A DNA stretch of 28,337 nt from Albidovulum sp. (GCA_030837785.1 JAUQYA010000132.1:1-28337), one strand, 5' to 3'; positions 16,012 to 25,270 are shown, counted from the stretch's first letter. The notes: generated by a model not told the origin, from the letters alone. Made by a program: numbers and translations.

Positions 16012-16782
16012 TCACAGGACGAAATGCGGAACCTGCTGGATCTTGGCCGCGAGAATGCGGCTGGCCCGGATGAGGCTTGCCTGGATCTGCGCCACCGGCT
16101 TGGCGTTCATCCGCTGGGCGAACCCAGAGATTCCGATGGCATACTTGACGGTGCCGTCGGCGCCCTGGACGGGAACCGCATAGCTTAGCACGCCCGCATC
16201 GAGTTCATTGTCGCAGACCGCGATGCCCCGGGTCCGCACGGCCTGCAGTTCCTTCATGATCTCCTGCAGGTCGGTCTTGGTCTTTTCGGTATAGGACTGG
16301 AGCGGGCCGGCGAGAAGCGCGCGCACGAGGTCGGGACTCTGGTGGGCCAGGATGGCCTTGGCCGAGGCCGCGGCGTGCAGCGGCATGGCGCGCCCGGGCT
16401 GGACATAGGCCATGTCGCCGCCGTCCGGCACGGCGGTTGCGATCGATTCCACGGTCGTGCCCGTGAACTGGGTCAGATAGGCGGTTTCCGAGAACTCCCG
16501 GACGATCTGGTGCAACTCGGGTTCGACCAGGGCGATCACTGAGGTGGGCGTCACCGAGAGGGTGCAAAGCCGCTGCATCCGTGCGCCAAGAACGTAGGTC
16601 TTGCTGTCGGGCAGGCGGTCGACGAAGCCGATTTCGGAAAGCGCGTTGACCAGCCGGTGGGCGCTGCTCGCCTGCACCCCGATCGACTGTGCGATCTGGC
16701 TGAGACTGATTCCCTGCGGGCAGGAAACCAGCACTTCCAGGATGCGTGCATAGCGCTCGAGCGGTGTCGTTCGTTCGGTCAT
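16012..16782 (-). CDS. IclR-family transcriptional regulator
   Basis: 256 residues from the ATG at 16782; a TTG three codons upstream is possible but sits too close to the only ribosome-binding-like GGAAG. Residues 10-60 form the winged helix-turn-helix (ILEVLVSCPQGISLSQIA, then SSAHRLVNALSEIGFV). Residues 80-250 form the GAF-like effector domain with LHAAASAKAILAH and IGISGF as usual for IclR. It is divergent from the eight-gene right operon and upstream of, and in the same direction as, the left HyuA operon. A TTCCG-N5-CGGAA palindrome lies 12 bp upstream of its start and the same palindrome lies just before the aminotransferase start, so it probably controls itself and the right operon. 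The effector is unknown. Confidence 0.93.
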   Translation of the reverse strand: MTERTTPLERYARILEVLVSCPQGISLSQIAQSIGVQASSAHRLVNALSEIGFVDRLPDSKTYVLGARMQRLCTLSVTPTSVIALVEPELHQIVREFSETAYLTQFTGTTVESIATAVPDGGDMAYVQPGRAMPLHAAASAKAILAHQSPDLVRALLAGPLQSYTEKTKTDLQEIMKELQAVRTRGIAVCDNELDAGVLSYAVPVQGADGTVKYAIGISGFAQRMNAKPVAQIQASLIRASRILAAKIQQVPHFVL

Positions 16783-16793
16783 GTGAATCAAAC

Positions 16794-16808
16794 TTCCGTT
16801 TTCCGGAA
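16794..16808. promoter_or_regulatory. Operator copy 1, TTCCG-N5-CGGAA, next to IclR start
   Basis: TTCCGTTTTCCGGAA has perfect 5-bp arms around a 5-bp centre. It overlaps the presumed ribosome-binding area of the IclR gene, a natural place for autorepression. It matches operator copy 2 in arms, spacing and the preceding AC. Confidence 0.7.
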
Positions 16809-17025
16809 CAAATATGCGGACGGCGGCGGGACGGCAAGTGCTTTGTCATCTGCCACGGGGTCGCGGCCTCCCGCGGGGCAGAGAATTGTAAAGTCACGGA
16901 AACTTCTCCCGTTTCTTCGCAGCACCTCGAGGCCGGTTGCCGTAATCGGCACATTTTCAACGACCGGCACAAATCGCTTGACTGGAGGGAGTATTGGATG
17001 CAAAGTTTCGATAAATGGAAATTAC

Positions 17026-17040
17026 TTCCGAAAAACGGAA
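17026..17040. promoter_or_regulatory. Operator copy 2, TTCCG-N5-CGGAA, next to right operon start
   Basis: TTCCGAAAAACGGAA has perfect 5-bp arms around a 5-bp centre and ends 6 bp before the aminotransferase ATG. Its right arm coincides with the only ribosome-binding-like run (GGAAAA). A further GGAA at 17017-17020 gives GGAA-N5-TTCCG-N5-CGGAA, three half-sites spaced about one helical turn apart, which fits binding by two regulator dimers. Confidence 0.7.
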
Positions 17041-17046
17041 AATAGC

Positions 17047-18426
17047 ATGAAGCACACCGTCAACTCGCCGCAAGCCCGCGACCTTCGCTCGCACCTGCAC
17101 CCGTTCACCAATCTGGCGGCACATGCCGAAGTCGGCCCGAGCATCTTCACGCGGGGCGACGGGATCCATGTCTTCGACGACGCCGGGCGCGGCTATATCG
17201 AGGGGCTCGCAGGGCTCTGGTGCGCGTCGCTCGGCTTCAGCGAGGACCGGCTGGTCGATGCCGCGATGCGGCAGATGAAGGCGCTGCCCTTCTACCACAA
17301 CTTCGCCCACAAGGCGGTCGAGCCGGCGATCGACCTCGCGGATTATCTGGTCAACAAGGTCGCCGCGCCGATGGGCAAGGTATTCTTCACCAATTCGGGG
17401 TCCGAGGCGAACGACACCCAGGTCAAGCTCGTCCGCTACTACAACAACATCCTCGGCCGGCCGCAGAAGAAGAAGATCATCGCCCGGCGCGGCGCCTATC
17501 ACGGCATCACGCTTGCCGCGGCGAGCCTGACCGGGCTGCAATATTCGCACAACGCCTTCGACGTGCCGCTGCCCGGGTTCCTGCATGTGACCTGCCCCCA
17601 CGCCTACCATTTCGCCAAGGATGGCGAGAGCGAGGCCGAGTTCGTCGCGCGCCTGGTCTCAGAGCTGGAGCAGCTGATCGAGACCGAGGGGCCTGAGACC
17701 ATCGCCGCCTTCATCGCCGAACCGGTCATGGGCGCCGGCGGGGTCTTTCCCCCGCCGAAGGGCTACTTCGAGGCGATCCAGCCGCTGCTGCGGCAGCACG
17801 ATATCCTGTTCATCGCCGACGAGGTCATCACCGGCTTCTACCGCACCGGGGGCATGCTGGGCAGCGATACCTGCGGCATCCGCCCGGACACGATCTCGAT
17901 GGCCAAGGCGTTGTCGGGCGGCTACCAGCCGATCGGCGCGGTGATGATCACCGACGAAATCCACGAGGCCCTGGTCGAGGGCAGCCGCCGGTTCGGTCTG
18001 TTCGGGCATGGCTTCACCTATTCCGGCCACCCGGTCCCGGCCGCGGTCGCGCTGGAAACCCAGCGCATCTACGATGCCGACGGGATCGGGACCCATGTCG
18101 GCGCGATTTCTCCGCGTTTCCAGGCGCGCCTTCGCACCCTCGAGCAGCACCCGCTGGTCGGCGAGGCGCGCGGCGTCGGCCTGATCGGCGCCGTCGAGCT
18201 GGTCGAGGACAAGGCGGCGCGGCGCAACTTCGATCCCGCCAGGAAGGTCGGGGCCTGGGTCGTCCAGGCGGCGATGGAGCACGGGCTGATCCTGCGCGCG
18301 CTGATGAACGATACGGTCGCGATCTGCCCGCCGCTGATCATCACCGAACCGCAGGTCGATGAACTGTTCGACGCCCTGTCGGCGGCGCTCGACGACGCGC
18401 TGGCCGTGTTCGGCCGCAAGGAGTGA
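17047..18426 (+). CDS. Class III (omega) aminotransferase, right cassette
   Basis: 459 residues, PLP-dependent fold type I. Landmarks are LWCASLGF (57-64), SGSEANDTQVK (117-127), Asp258 in FIADEV and Schiff-base Lys287 in SMAKAL. The predicted reaction is transamination of an omega-amino acid to its semialdehyde. Here the gene leads the eight-gene right operon, whereas its left paralogue sits fifth of six, so gene order has been shuffled since duplication. The ribosome-binding sequence GGAAAA overlaps an arm of the TTCCG-N5-CGGAA operator, so a bound regulator would block the start region of the whole operon. It differs from the left copy at residues near the active-site mouth (for example HAYHFAK against HHYHHAR), which may mean a different substrate. 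Confidence 0.93.
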   Translation: MKHTVNSPQARDLRSHLHPFTNLAAHAEVGPSIFTRGDGIHVFDDAGRGYIEGLAGLWCASLGFSEDRLVDAAMRQMKALPFYHNFAHKAVEPAIDLADYLVNKVAAPMGKVFFTNSGSEANDTQVKLVRYYNNILGRPQKKKIIARRGAYHGITLAAASLTGLQYSHNAFDVPLPGFLHVTCPHAYHFAKDGESEAEFVARLVSELEQLIETEGPETIAAFIAEPVMGAGGVFPPPKGYFEAIQPLLRQHDILFIADEVITGFYRTGGMLGSDTCGIRPDTISMAKALSGGYQPIGAVMITDEIHEALVEGSRRFGLFGHGFTYSGHPVPAAVALETQRIYDADGIGTHVGAISPRFQARLRTLEQHPLVGEARGVGLIGAVELVEDKAARRNFDPARKVGAWVVQAAMEHGLILRALMNDTVAICPPLIITEPQVDELFDALSAALDDALAVFGRKE

Positions 18427-18432
18427 TCGGCG

Positions 18433-20481
18433 ATGCGGCCGGCGTCTGAAACCATGGCGGGCGGTTGGCTGGTGGGCATCGACATCGGCGGCACCTTCAC
18501 CGATGTCGTCGCCGTCGCCCCTGACGGCGGCCGCGACGCGGGCAAGGTGCGCACGGCAAAGGTGGACACCCGCACCGACGACCGCGTGCTTGGCCTCGTC
18601 TCCGCGCTGGAGGCTGTCGGCCTCGGTTGGGACGATGTCTCCGACCTCGTCCACGGCACCACGATGGTCACCAACGCGATCGTCGAAAACAAGCTTGCCG
18701 ATGCGGCGCTGGTCGCCACGCGGGGATTCTCCGACACGCTCGCCATCGGACGGCAGAACCGGCGCCACCTCTACCGGCTCGATCTGGCGCCGAAGCCAGC
18801 CCCCCAGATCCCGGCCGAGCGGCGGTTCGAGGTGGACGGGCGGCTCGACCACACCGGCGCCGAAATCGAACCCGCGGGCGAGGACAGCATCACCCGCGCG
18901 GTGGAAAGGGTTGTTGCCTCCGGCGTCGAGTCGGTGGCGGTGTCGCTACTGCATTCCTATGCCGACGGCGGCCATGAACAGCGCATCGCCGAGGCGCTGA
19001 AAGGCCGCGTGCCCTATGTCTCCCTGTCGCACCGGGTCAATCCCGAGGCGCGCGAATACGAACGCACCGTGACCACCGCGCTGAGCGCCGGGCTGATGCC
19101 GCTGGTGGGGCAGTACCTTGACCGGCTGGAGGGCATCTGCCCTGCGACGACGCATCTGCACCTGTTCCATTCCGCAGGCGGCATGGCGTCGACCGGGGCG
19201 CTGCGCGAAGCGCCGCTGGCACTGGCGATGTCCGGCCCCGCTGCCGGCGTCGTGGCCGCAAGCGCAATTGCCCGTGACCTGGGGCTGGACCTGGCGATCA
19301 GCTTCGACATGGGCGGCACGACGACCGACATCTGCCTGATCCGCGATGGCGAGGCACAGGTCTCCAGCGACCGCGAGCTTGGCGGGCGCCCGATCCGGCA
19401 GCCGATGGTCGCGGTCGACTCGATCGGTGCCGGCGGCGGCTCGATCGCCCGGCTCGACCACGGCACCCTGCGGGTGGGGCCGGAAAGCGCCGGATCCTTC
19501 CCCGGCCCGGCCTGCTATAGCCGCGGTGGCACCCTGCCGACGGTCAGCGACGCGAACCTGCTCCTTGGTTATCTCGAACCCGGCAAGCCCCTCGGCGGCG
19601 GCCTGCAACTGCGGCCGGACCTGGCGCGCGAGGCCATCGCGCCCCTGGCCCAGGCGCTCGGCTGGCCGGTCGAACGGGCGGCGCTGGGGGTGGTCCGGGT
19701 GGCCAATTCGGCGATGATGCAGGCTCTGCGCCGCAGCACCGTCGAACACGGGATCGACGGACGGCAGGCCGTGCTGATCGCCTTCGGCGGCGCCGGCCCG
19801 ATGCACGCGGTCGCGGTGGCGCGCGAATTCGGCATGTCGCGCGTCATCGTTCCGGCGCATTCCAGCGTGTTCTCGGCGCTTGGCTGCGTCAGTGCCGAGA
19901 TGTCCTATTCCCAGCAGCGGACGGTGCGGATGCCGGTCGGCACCTGGGACGCGGGCGCGCTGGGCGGCATCCGCGATGACCTGCGCGCACAGGTCACGGC
20001 GCCCCTGGGCGCCTCCGGTTTCGGCGACGGCGACATCGTTGTCCAGGAAGTCGCCGCGCTGCGCTACAGCGGCCAGAGCTATGCGATCGAAATCCCCGAT
20101 CCGGATTTCGACGCTCTCGAGGCGCTGGGGCAGAGGTTCTTCGCGCTTCACCACAAGCTCTATGGCTACGCCACCGACGAACCCTGGCAGCTCGAGGCGA
20201 TCCGCATGCGGGCGTCGGTTCCGGGCAAGCGGAAGCGCATCGGGGCGCCCCCGCCGGCGCAGGCGACGCCGGTCGCCGTCAAGACCCTGCCCTGTGTCTT
20301 CGACGACTCCGGGCCGGTACCGACACCGCGCTATCGCCGGGGCGACATCGGCACCGCAAGCACCATCCAGGGGCCGGCGATCATCGAGGACGATCACGCG
20401 ACGATCGTCATCGACCCCGGCGCCAGCGCCTTCGCCGACGCAAACGGCCATCTCCACATCCTGACGGGGGCACACCAATGA
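18433..20481 (+). CDS. HyuA-type ATPase subunit of hydantoinase/oxoprolinase/lactamase, right cassette
   Basis: 682 residues. The ATG at 18433 is 6 bp after the aminotransferase stop and 9 bp after AAGGAG; a second ATG at 18454 is possible. Actin-like ATPase motifs are GIDIGGTFTD (15-24), FDMGGTTTD, GAGGGSIAR and FGGAGPMHA. It is paired with the HyuB that overlaps its stop codon. The ATP-dependent opening of a cyclic amide is the family role; the cyclic amide is not identifiable from sequence. It is paralogous to 13671-15689 across its length, but the C-terminal quarter is more divergent, which fits a change in partner contacts or substrate. Confidence 0.9.
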   Translation: MRPASETMAGGWLVGIDIGGTFTDVVAVAPDGGRDAGKVRTAKVDTRTDDRVLGLVSALEAVGLGWDDVSDLVHGTTMVTNAIVENKLADAALVATRGFSDTLAIGRQNRRHLYRLDLAPKPAPQIPAERRFEVDGRLDHTGAEIEPAGEDSITRAVERVVASGVESVAVSLLHSYADGGHEQRIAEALKGRVPYVSLSHRVNPEAREYERTVTTALSAGLMPLVGQYLDRLEGICPATTHLHLFHSAGGMASTGALREAPLALAMSGPAAGVVAASAIARDLGLDLAISFDMGGTTTDICLIRDGEAQVSSDRELGGRPIRQPMVAVDSIGAGGGSIARLDHGTLRVGPESAGSFPGPACYSRGGTLPTVSDANLLLGYLEPGKPLGGGLQLRPDLAREAIAPLAQALGWPVERAALGVVRVANSAMMQALRRSTVEHGIDGRQAVLIAFGGAGPMHAVAVAREFGMSRVIVPAHSSVFSALGCVSAEMSYSQQRTVRMPVGTWDAGALGGIRDDLRAQVTAPLGASGFGDGDIVVQEVAALRYSGQSYAIEIPDPDFDALEALGQRFFALHHKLYGYATDEPWQLEAIRMRASVPGKRKRIGAPPPAQATPVAVKTLPCVFDDSGPVPTPRYRRGDIGTASTIQGPAIIEDDHATIVIDPGASAFADANGHLHILTGAHQ

Positions 20482-22109
20482 CGCCTGCCATCGACCCCGT
20501 GACGCTCGAAGTCATCCGCAACGCGCTGACCGCCGCTGCCGAGGAAATCTCGCTCGTGGTGATGCGCTCGGCCCGCTCGCCGCTGTTGCGCGAGGCGGGG
20601 GACCATTCCTCGGTCATCACCGATGCCGATGGCTTCCTCATCGCCCAGGGCCGCGACGTTCCCATGCACATGGGGGTGATGAGCTTCACCGTGCGGGAAT
20701 TCCTGCGGCAGGTGCCGAAGGCGCAGTTGCAGCCGGGCGACGTCTGGTTCCTGAACCTGCCCGAGGTCGGCGGCAACCACCTGCCCGACGTCAAGGCGAT
20801 CCGCCCGGTCTTCGTCGACGGCGATCTGGCCGCCTTCGCCGTCAGCCTCGCGCATTGGGCCGATGTCGGCGGCGCGGTGCCCGGCTCCTATGTCGCCAAT
20901 GCCACCGATGCCTGGCAGGAAGGTCTGCGGATTCCGCCGCTGCGGGTCTTCACCGCCGAGGGCGCCGATGCCGAGAAGCTCGGCATCATCCTGGCCAACG
21001 TGCGCGGCGCGCCGGAACGCAAGGGCGACATCCTGGCCCAGGTTGCGGCCACCCGGGCGGCTGAGTTGCGCCTGCAGCAGATCGCCGGCCAACATGGCGC
21101 AGGCTTGCTGCAGGCCGCGATGGCCGCGATCCACGATCGTGCCGAGGCGCAGATGCGGGCGGTGATCGCCGCCATCCCGGACGGCAACTACGAGGGCGCC
21201 GACTGGCTCGACGACGATGCGGGCGGCGGCGGACCGGTGGCGATCCGGGTCCGCGTGAGGATAGCGGGAGACCGTGCGACCTTCGATTTCAGCGATTGCG
21301 ACGCCGCAGCGCGGGGGCCGGTCAACACGACGCCCTTCATCACCGCCGCCTCGGTCTTCTACGTGATGAAGGCGCTGTTCGGCCCCGACATCCAGCCCAG
21401 CGGCGGCTGCTACCGGCCTTTCGAGATCATCACCAGGCCCGGCACCGTGCTGGACCCGGGCGCGGACAAGCCGGTGGTCGGCGGCAACCACGAGACCTCG
21501 CAGCGCATCGCCGATGCGGTCTTCCGGGCCTTTGCGGGGCTCGTGCCGGAACGGCTGACGGCCGGCGGGCCGACAACCTCGGGGCTGATCCTGTTCGGCG
21601 GGCGGCGCGCCGACAGCATCTGGACGACCCTCTATGAAACCCACGGCGGCGGCGAAGGCGCCCGCGCAGACCGCGATGGCGCCCCGGTGATCCGGGTGCA
21701 CATGTCGAACGTCATGAACACGCCCGCCGAGGTGATCGAGGCCGAATATCCGCTGCGGATCGAGGCCCAGGCGCTGCGCAAGGGCTCGGGCGGGAAGGGC
21801 CGCCACACCGGCGGCGACGGCCTGCACCGGGTCTACCGCGTGCTCTGCGAGGACATGTCGGTGACCTCGATGTTCGAGCGCCGCGTGGTGCCGCCCTACG
21901 GCCTCGTCGGCGGCGAGCCGGGCGCGACCTTCCGCGTCGACGTGCTGAAGGCGGACGGCACGCAGAACGAACTGCCCGGCAAGGCCAACATCCGCCTCGG
22001 GCCCGGCGACCGCGTGATCGTCAACAGCTGTGGCGGAGGCGGCTACGGCGCGCCCGCCGAACCGCAACGCAATCGCAAGAATGCTGATCAGAGGAGAGAA
22101 CCAGCATGA
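20478..22109 (+). CDS. HyuB-type subunit of ATP-dependent hydantoinase/oxoprolinase/lactamase, right cassette
   Basis: 543 residues. It starts at an ATGA overlap with HyuA and ends in an ATGA overlap with the SDR gene, so three genes are translationally coupled. Family blocks are DPVTLEVIRNAL, ARSPLLREAGD (32-42), NHLPDVKAIRP (100-110), HMSNVMNTPAEVIE and the Gly-rich GGGGYGAPAE end. It is about 11 residues longer than the left copy, mostly in the C-terminal tail. It forms the amide-opening enzyme with HyuA. Identity to the left copy is high in the first 120 residues, with 34 identical residues in a row at 79-112, and lower in the middle, where substrate contacts might lie (inference). Confidence 0.9.
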   Translation: MTPAIDPVTLEVIRNALTAAAEEISLVVMRSARSPLLREAGDHSSVITDADGFLIAQGRDVPMHMGVMSFTVREFLRQVPKAQLQPGDVWFLNLPEVGGNHLPDVKAIRPVFVDGDLAAFAVSLAHWADVGGAVPGSYVANATDAWQEGLRIPPLRVFTAEGADAEKLGIILANVRGAPERKGDILAQVAATRAAELRLQQIAGQHGAGLLQAAMAAIHDRAEAQMRAVIAAIPDGNYEGADWLDDDAGGGGPVAIRVRVRIAGDRATFDFSDCDAAARGPVNTTPFITAASVFYVMKALFGPDIQPSGGCYRPFEIITRPGTVLDPGADKPVVGGNHETSQRIADAVFRAFAGLVPERLTAGGPTTSGLILFGGRRADSIWTTLYETHGGGEGARADRDGAPVIRVHMSNVMNTPAEVIEAEYPLRIEAQALRKGSGGKGRHTGGDGLHRVYRVLCEDMSVTSMFERRVVPPYGLVGGEPGATFRVDVLKADGTQNELPGKANIRLGPGDRVIVNSCGGGGYGAPAEPQRNRKNADQRREPA

Positions 22110-22888
22110 AACTTGAGGGAAAGAAGGCGATCGTCACCGGTGCCGCCAAGGGCATGGGTGCTGACATCACCACCACGCTTGCCCGCGAGGGCGCCGATCT
22201 GGTCCTGACCGCTCGCGATACCGCGGCGCTCGAGGATGTGGCCGAGAAGGTCCGTGCCCTGGGGCGCAAGGCGCATGTCGTCGCCTGCGACGTGATCGAC
22301 GAGACCCAGGTCGCCGCGATGGTCAAGCAGGCGCTGAAGGTCTTCGACGGCCGGATCGACATCCTGGTGAACGTCGCTGGCGTGACCGGCCCGATCGAGA
22401 CGCCGGTGCAGGACATCAAGGTCGACGACTTCGACTACGTCATCATCGCCAACGAACGCGGCACCTTCCTGCCGATCAAGCATGTCGTCCCGACCATGAT
22501 CAGCCAGAAGGCGGGCAAGATCGTCAACATCTCGGGCACCTCGGGCCTCAGGGGCTATCCGATGCGCACTGCCTACAGTGCCTCGAAATGGGCCGTGCGC
22601 GGCATCACCCGGACGGTGGCGCTGGAGCTTGGCAAGCACAACGTCAACGTCAACGCGGTCTGCCCCGGCATCGTCGAGACGCCGCGGATGATGAAGCTCT
22701 GCGCCGGCAAGGCCAAGGTGCGCGGCTGGACGGTCGAGCAGGTCTACGAGGAATACGTCCAGGACATGGCGCTGAAGCGGGTCACCGTCGGCCAGGACAT
22801 CGCCAACGCGGTGCTGTTCCTTGCCTCGGAAGATGCCCGTCAGATCACCGGCCAGCACGTTGCCGTCGACGGCGGCTGGGACGTCTGA
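22106..22888 (+). CDS. Short-chain dehydrogenase/reductase, right cassette
   Basis: 260 residues, classical SDR. TGAAKGMG (11-18) binds the cofactor; the catalytic set is Asn116, Ser146, Tyr157 and Lys161 (YSASK), at the same positions as in the left paralogue. A strong GAGGAGAG ribosome-binding site lies before the ATG, which overlaps the HyuB stop by 4 bp. The reaction is NAD(P)-linked alcohol/ketone interconversion on an unknown pathway compound. In the NAD(P)-binding strand the left protein has DCT where this one has CDV, and Arg37 is conserved in both. Conserved pairing with HyuB in both operons marks it as a pathway enzyme. Confidence 0.92.
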   Translation: MKLEGKKAIVTGAAKGMGADITTTLAREGADLVLTARDTAALEDVAEKVRALGRKAHVVACDVIDETQVAAMVKQALKVFDGRIDILVNVAGVTGPIETPVQDIKVDDFDYVIIANERGTFLPIKHVVPTMISQKAGKIVNISGTSGLRGYPMRTAYSASKWAVRGITRTVALELGKHNVNVNAVCPGIVETPRMMKLCAGKAKVRGWTVEQVYEEYVQDMALKRVTVGQDIANAVLFLASEDARQITGQHVAVDGGWDV

Positions 22889-22890
22889 TC

Positions 22891-24372
22891 ATGGACCGCG
22901 CCGTGCACCACGAAATTGCCGGGGTCGCCATCCCGGATCTGCCGAGGCATATGGTCATCGGCGGCCGCGAAGTCGACGCCGCGAATGGTGAACGGATCGA
23001 AACCGTCGATCCGGCCACCGGCCGGGTCTTCGCCGACGTGCCCTCCGCCACCCTCGCCGATGTCGACGCGGCGGTGGAGGAGGCCCGCAAGGCCCTCCGC
23101 GGCCCCTGGCGCGCGACCGTGCCCGCCGAGCGCGGCCGCATCCTCAACCGCGTCGCGCAGCTGATCCGCCGCGACGCCGAGCGGCTGGCGGTCATCGAGA
23201 CGCTCGACAGCGGCAAGCCCCTGGCGGAATCGCGCGGAGATGTGAGCACGGCGGCAGGCTATTTCGAGTACTATGCCGGCATCGCCGACAAACTGCAGGG
23301 CGACAGCATTCCCCTTGGCCCTGACTACATGTCCTTCACCTTGCATGAACCCGTCGGGGTGACCGCCCATGTGATCCCGTGGAACTTCCCGCTGGTGACG
23401 ACGGCGCGCGGGGTTGCCCCGGCCCTTGCCGCAGGCAACACCGCGGTGGTCAAGCCGGCGTCGCAGACGCCCCTGACGGCGCTGGCGCTGGCCGGGCTCA
23501 TGGCCGAGGCCGGGGTGCCAGCCGGCGTCTACAATGCCGTCACCGGCCGCGGCGGCGCGATCGGCGACGCGCTCTGCGGCCATCCCGGCGTGGATCACGT
23601 CACCTTCACCGGGTCGGTTCCGACCGGCATCAACGTGATGAAGGTCGCCGCCGACCGCGTGACCTCGGTGACGCTGGAACTGGGCGGCAAATCCCCGGTC
23701 GTCGTCCTGGCCGACGCCGATCTGGACGCCGCGGTCGAGGGCACGCTGAAGGCGATCTACATGAACGCGGGCCAGGTCTGTTCCGCCGGATCGCGGCTGG
23801 TGATCGACCGCAAGGTGCACGCGGTCATGCTCGAACGCTTGGTGGCGCGCGCACGGCAGCTTTCGGTCGGCCACGGGCTCTCTGACCCGAAACTGGGGCC
23901 CCTGGTGTCGGACAGCCATCGCCGTGCGGTGGCCGCTTACGTCGAGGGCGCCCGTGCGCGCGGCATCGCGGTGGCCGCGGGGGGCGTGCCCGTCGAGGTC
24001 GCCGGGTTCGAGGGCGGATACTTTTACGCGCCGACGATTCTCGACGCGGTCGACGCCCGGGACGCGGTCGTCCAGGAGGAGATTTTCGGACCCGTCCTTG
24101 TGGTTCAGGTGGTGGACTCGGCGGAGCAGGCGATCGAGGTCGCCAACGATACGCCCTTCGGCCTGTGCGCGGGCATCTACACGCGCGACATATCCCGGGC
24201 GATGCGGTTCGCCCGCGACGTGGACGCCGGTCAGGTCTTCATCAACCAGTATTTCGCCGGCGGCATCCAGACGCCCTTCGGTGGAACCAAGCTCTCTGGC
24301 TTCGGCCGCGAAAAAGGTCTCGCTGCCCTCGCCGCGTATTATCAGGTGAAGTGCATCACGGCACGTATCTGA
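22891..24372 (+). CDS. Aldehyde dehydrogenase, right cassette
   Basis: 493 residues from MDRAVHHEIA; the ATG is 2 bp after the SDR stop with only a weak ribosome-binding site, so coupling to SDR translation is likely. ALDH landmarks are Asn165 in PWNFP, Lys188 in VVKPA, Glu263 in LELGGK and nucleophile Cys297 in NAGQVCSAGSR. It should oxidise the semialdehyde from transamination to a dicarboxylate with NAD(P)+. It is very close to the left copy in the core (identical at 132-168 and for 33 residues around the active Cys), more so than the other paralogue pairs seem to be. This suggests that the two sets make similar or identical aldehydes. Confidence 0.93.
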   Translation: MDRAVHHEIAGVAIPDLPRHMVIGGREVDAANGERIETVDPATGRVFADVPSATLADVDAAVEEARKALRGPWRATVPAERGRILNRVAQLIRRDAERLAVIETLDSGKPLAESRGDVSTAAGYFEYYAGIADKLQGDSIPLGPDYMSFTLHEPVGVTAHVIPWNFPLVTTARGVAPALAAGNTAVVKPASQTPLTALALAGLMAEAGVPAGVYNAVTGRGGAIGDALCGHPGVDHVTFTGSVPTGINVMKVAADRVTSVTLELGGKSPVVVLADADLDAAVEGTLKAIYMNAGQVCSAGSRLVIDRKVHAVMLERLVARARQLSVGHGLSDPKLGPLVSDSHRRAVAAYVEGARARGIAVAAGGVPVEVAGFEGGYFYAPTILDAVDARDAVVQEEIFGPVLVVQVVDSAEQAIEVANDTPFGLCAGIYTRDISRAMRFARDVDAGQVFINQYFAGGIQTPFGGTKLSGFGREKGLAALAAYYQVKCITARI

Positions 24373-24395
24373 CCCCTAACCGATGAGGATCAACC

Positions 24396-25259
24396 ATGTA
24401 TGCCGAGTTCGATCTGACGACCCCAGCGGACCTGCCCGAGGCAGTCAGGGCCATCGGAGCCGCCGGGAAAAATGTGGTGCCGCTGTCGGGCGGAACCAAC
24501 GTGCTCGTCGACGTGCGCTCGCAACGTCTTGCCCCCGACTATCTGCTGGACCTGAACCGGTTGGGCGAGCTTCGCGGCATTGCCGTCGATGGCGGGCGCC
24601 TGACGCTCGGGGCGAGAACGACGGTCGGTGATCTGCTGGCCTCGGAGGCGGTTGCCCGGCATGCCCCGGCGCTGGCGCAGGCGGCGACGGTCTTCGCCGG
24701 CCAGATGGTGCGCAACGCCGCTACCGTGGCCGGCAACATCGCCTGCGGCTCGCCCGCGGCCGATCTGGTTCCACCGCTGCTGTCGCTCGATGCCGAGGTC
24801 ACGCTGACGAGCGTTCGCGGAAACCGGTCGCTGGCGCTTGCCGACTACTACCTCGGCTACAAGTCCGACCGGCGGGAACCCGACGAGCTGATCACCGCCA
24901 TCTCCTGGCCGGTGCCGGCGGCAAACGTCTTTGGCCGGTTCTACAAACTCGCCCGCCGCAAGGGGGATGCGATCACTGTGACCGGCGTCGCCGTCAGTAT
25001 CGGCATCGCCGGCAGCCGCTGCGAACGGGCGCGGATCGCGCTCGGGTCGGTCGCGCCGGTGCCGATGCGGGCCCGCAGGGCCGAGGCGTTGCTGGAGGGG
25101 GCCGATCTGACGCCGGACCGGATCGCCGCCGCCGCCAAGGCCGCGATGGAGGAATGCAGCCCCATCGACGATGTCCGGGCCACCGGCGAATACCGGCGCC
25201 ACATGGTCGGCGTCCTGGTGGCCCGGCTGATCAACGCCGCCGTTCAGGCGCAGAAGTGA
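24396..25259 (+). CDS. Molybdenum hydroxylase FAD subunit, CoxM/XdhB-type, right cassette
   Basis: 287 residues. FAD-binding motifs are PLSGGTN (29-35) and NAATVAGNIACGSPAADLVP (107-126), closer to xanthine dehydrogenase-type FAD subunits than the left copy, which has AGGQS and TVCGSLAHADP. A C-terminal CO-dehydrogenase flavoprotein domain follows. GAGGA lies 6 bp upstream of the ATG, 23 bp after the aldehyde dehydrogenase stop. It passes electrons from the Fe-S subunit to an acceptor. Overall it looks only distantly related to the left FAD subunit, unlike the Hyu, SDR, aminotransferase and ALDH pairs. Confidence 0.9.
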   Translation: MYAEFDLTTPADLPEAVRAIGAAGKNVVPLSGGTNVLVDVRSQRLAPDYLLDLNRLGELRGIAVDGGRLTLGARTTVGDLLASEAVARHAPALAQAATVFAGQMVRNAATVAGNIACGSPAADLVPPLLSLDAEVTLTSVRGNRSLALADYYLGYKSDRREPDELITAISWPVPAANVFGRFYKLARRKGDAITVTGVAVSIGIAGSRCERARIALGSVAPVPMRARRAEALLEGADLTPDRIAAAAKAAMEECSPIDDVRATGEYRRHMVGVLVARLINAAVQAQK

Positions 25260-25270
25260 GGATGAGGGAG

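Larger units (their letters stand above)
16783..17046. promoter_or_regulatory. Divergent control region, IclR gene / right operon
   Basis: 264 bp. For the right operon, TTGACT (16978-16983) is a good -35 with a 17-bp spacer to CAAAGT (17001-17006), a poor -10. The operator at 17026-17040 would lie just downstream of such a promoter. A further imperfect dyad, GAAAC-N7-GTTTC (16899-16915), lies mid-region. The promoter call is tentative; the two operators are listed separately. Confidence 0.5.

Noticed and set aside
15751..16188. Small plus-strand gene between HyuA and IclR
   Set aside because: There is no ribosome-binding site, the translation has no family-like pattern, and it overlaps the 3' end of IclR in antisense.
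16899..16915. Third regulator operator (GAAAC-N7-GTTTC)
   Set aside because: Its arms and spacing differ from the two matched TTCCG-N5-CGGAA sites, so it may be chance.
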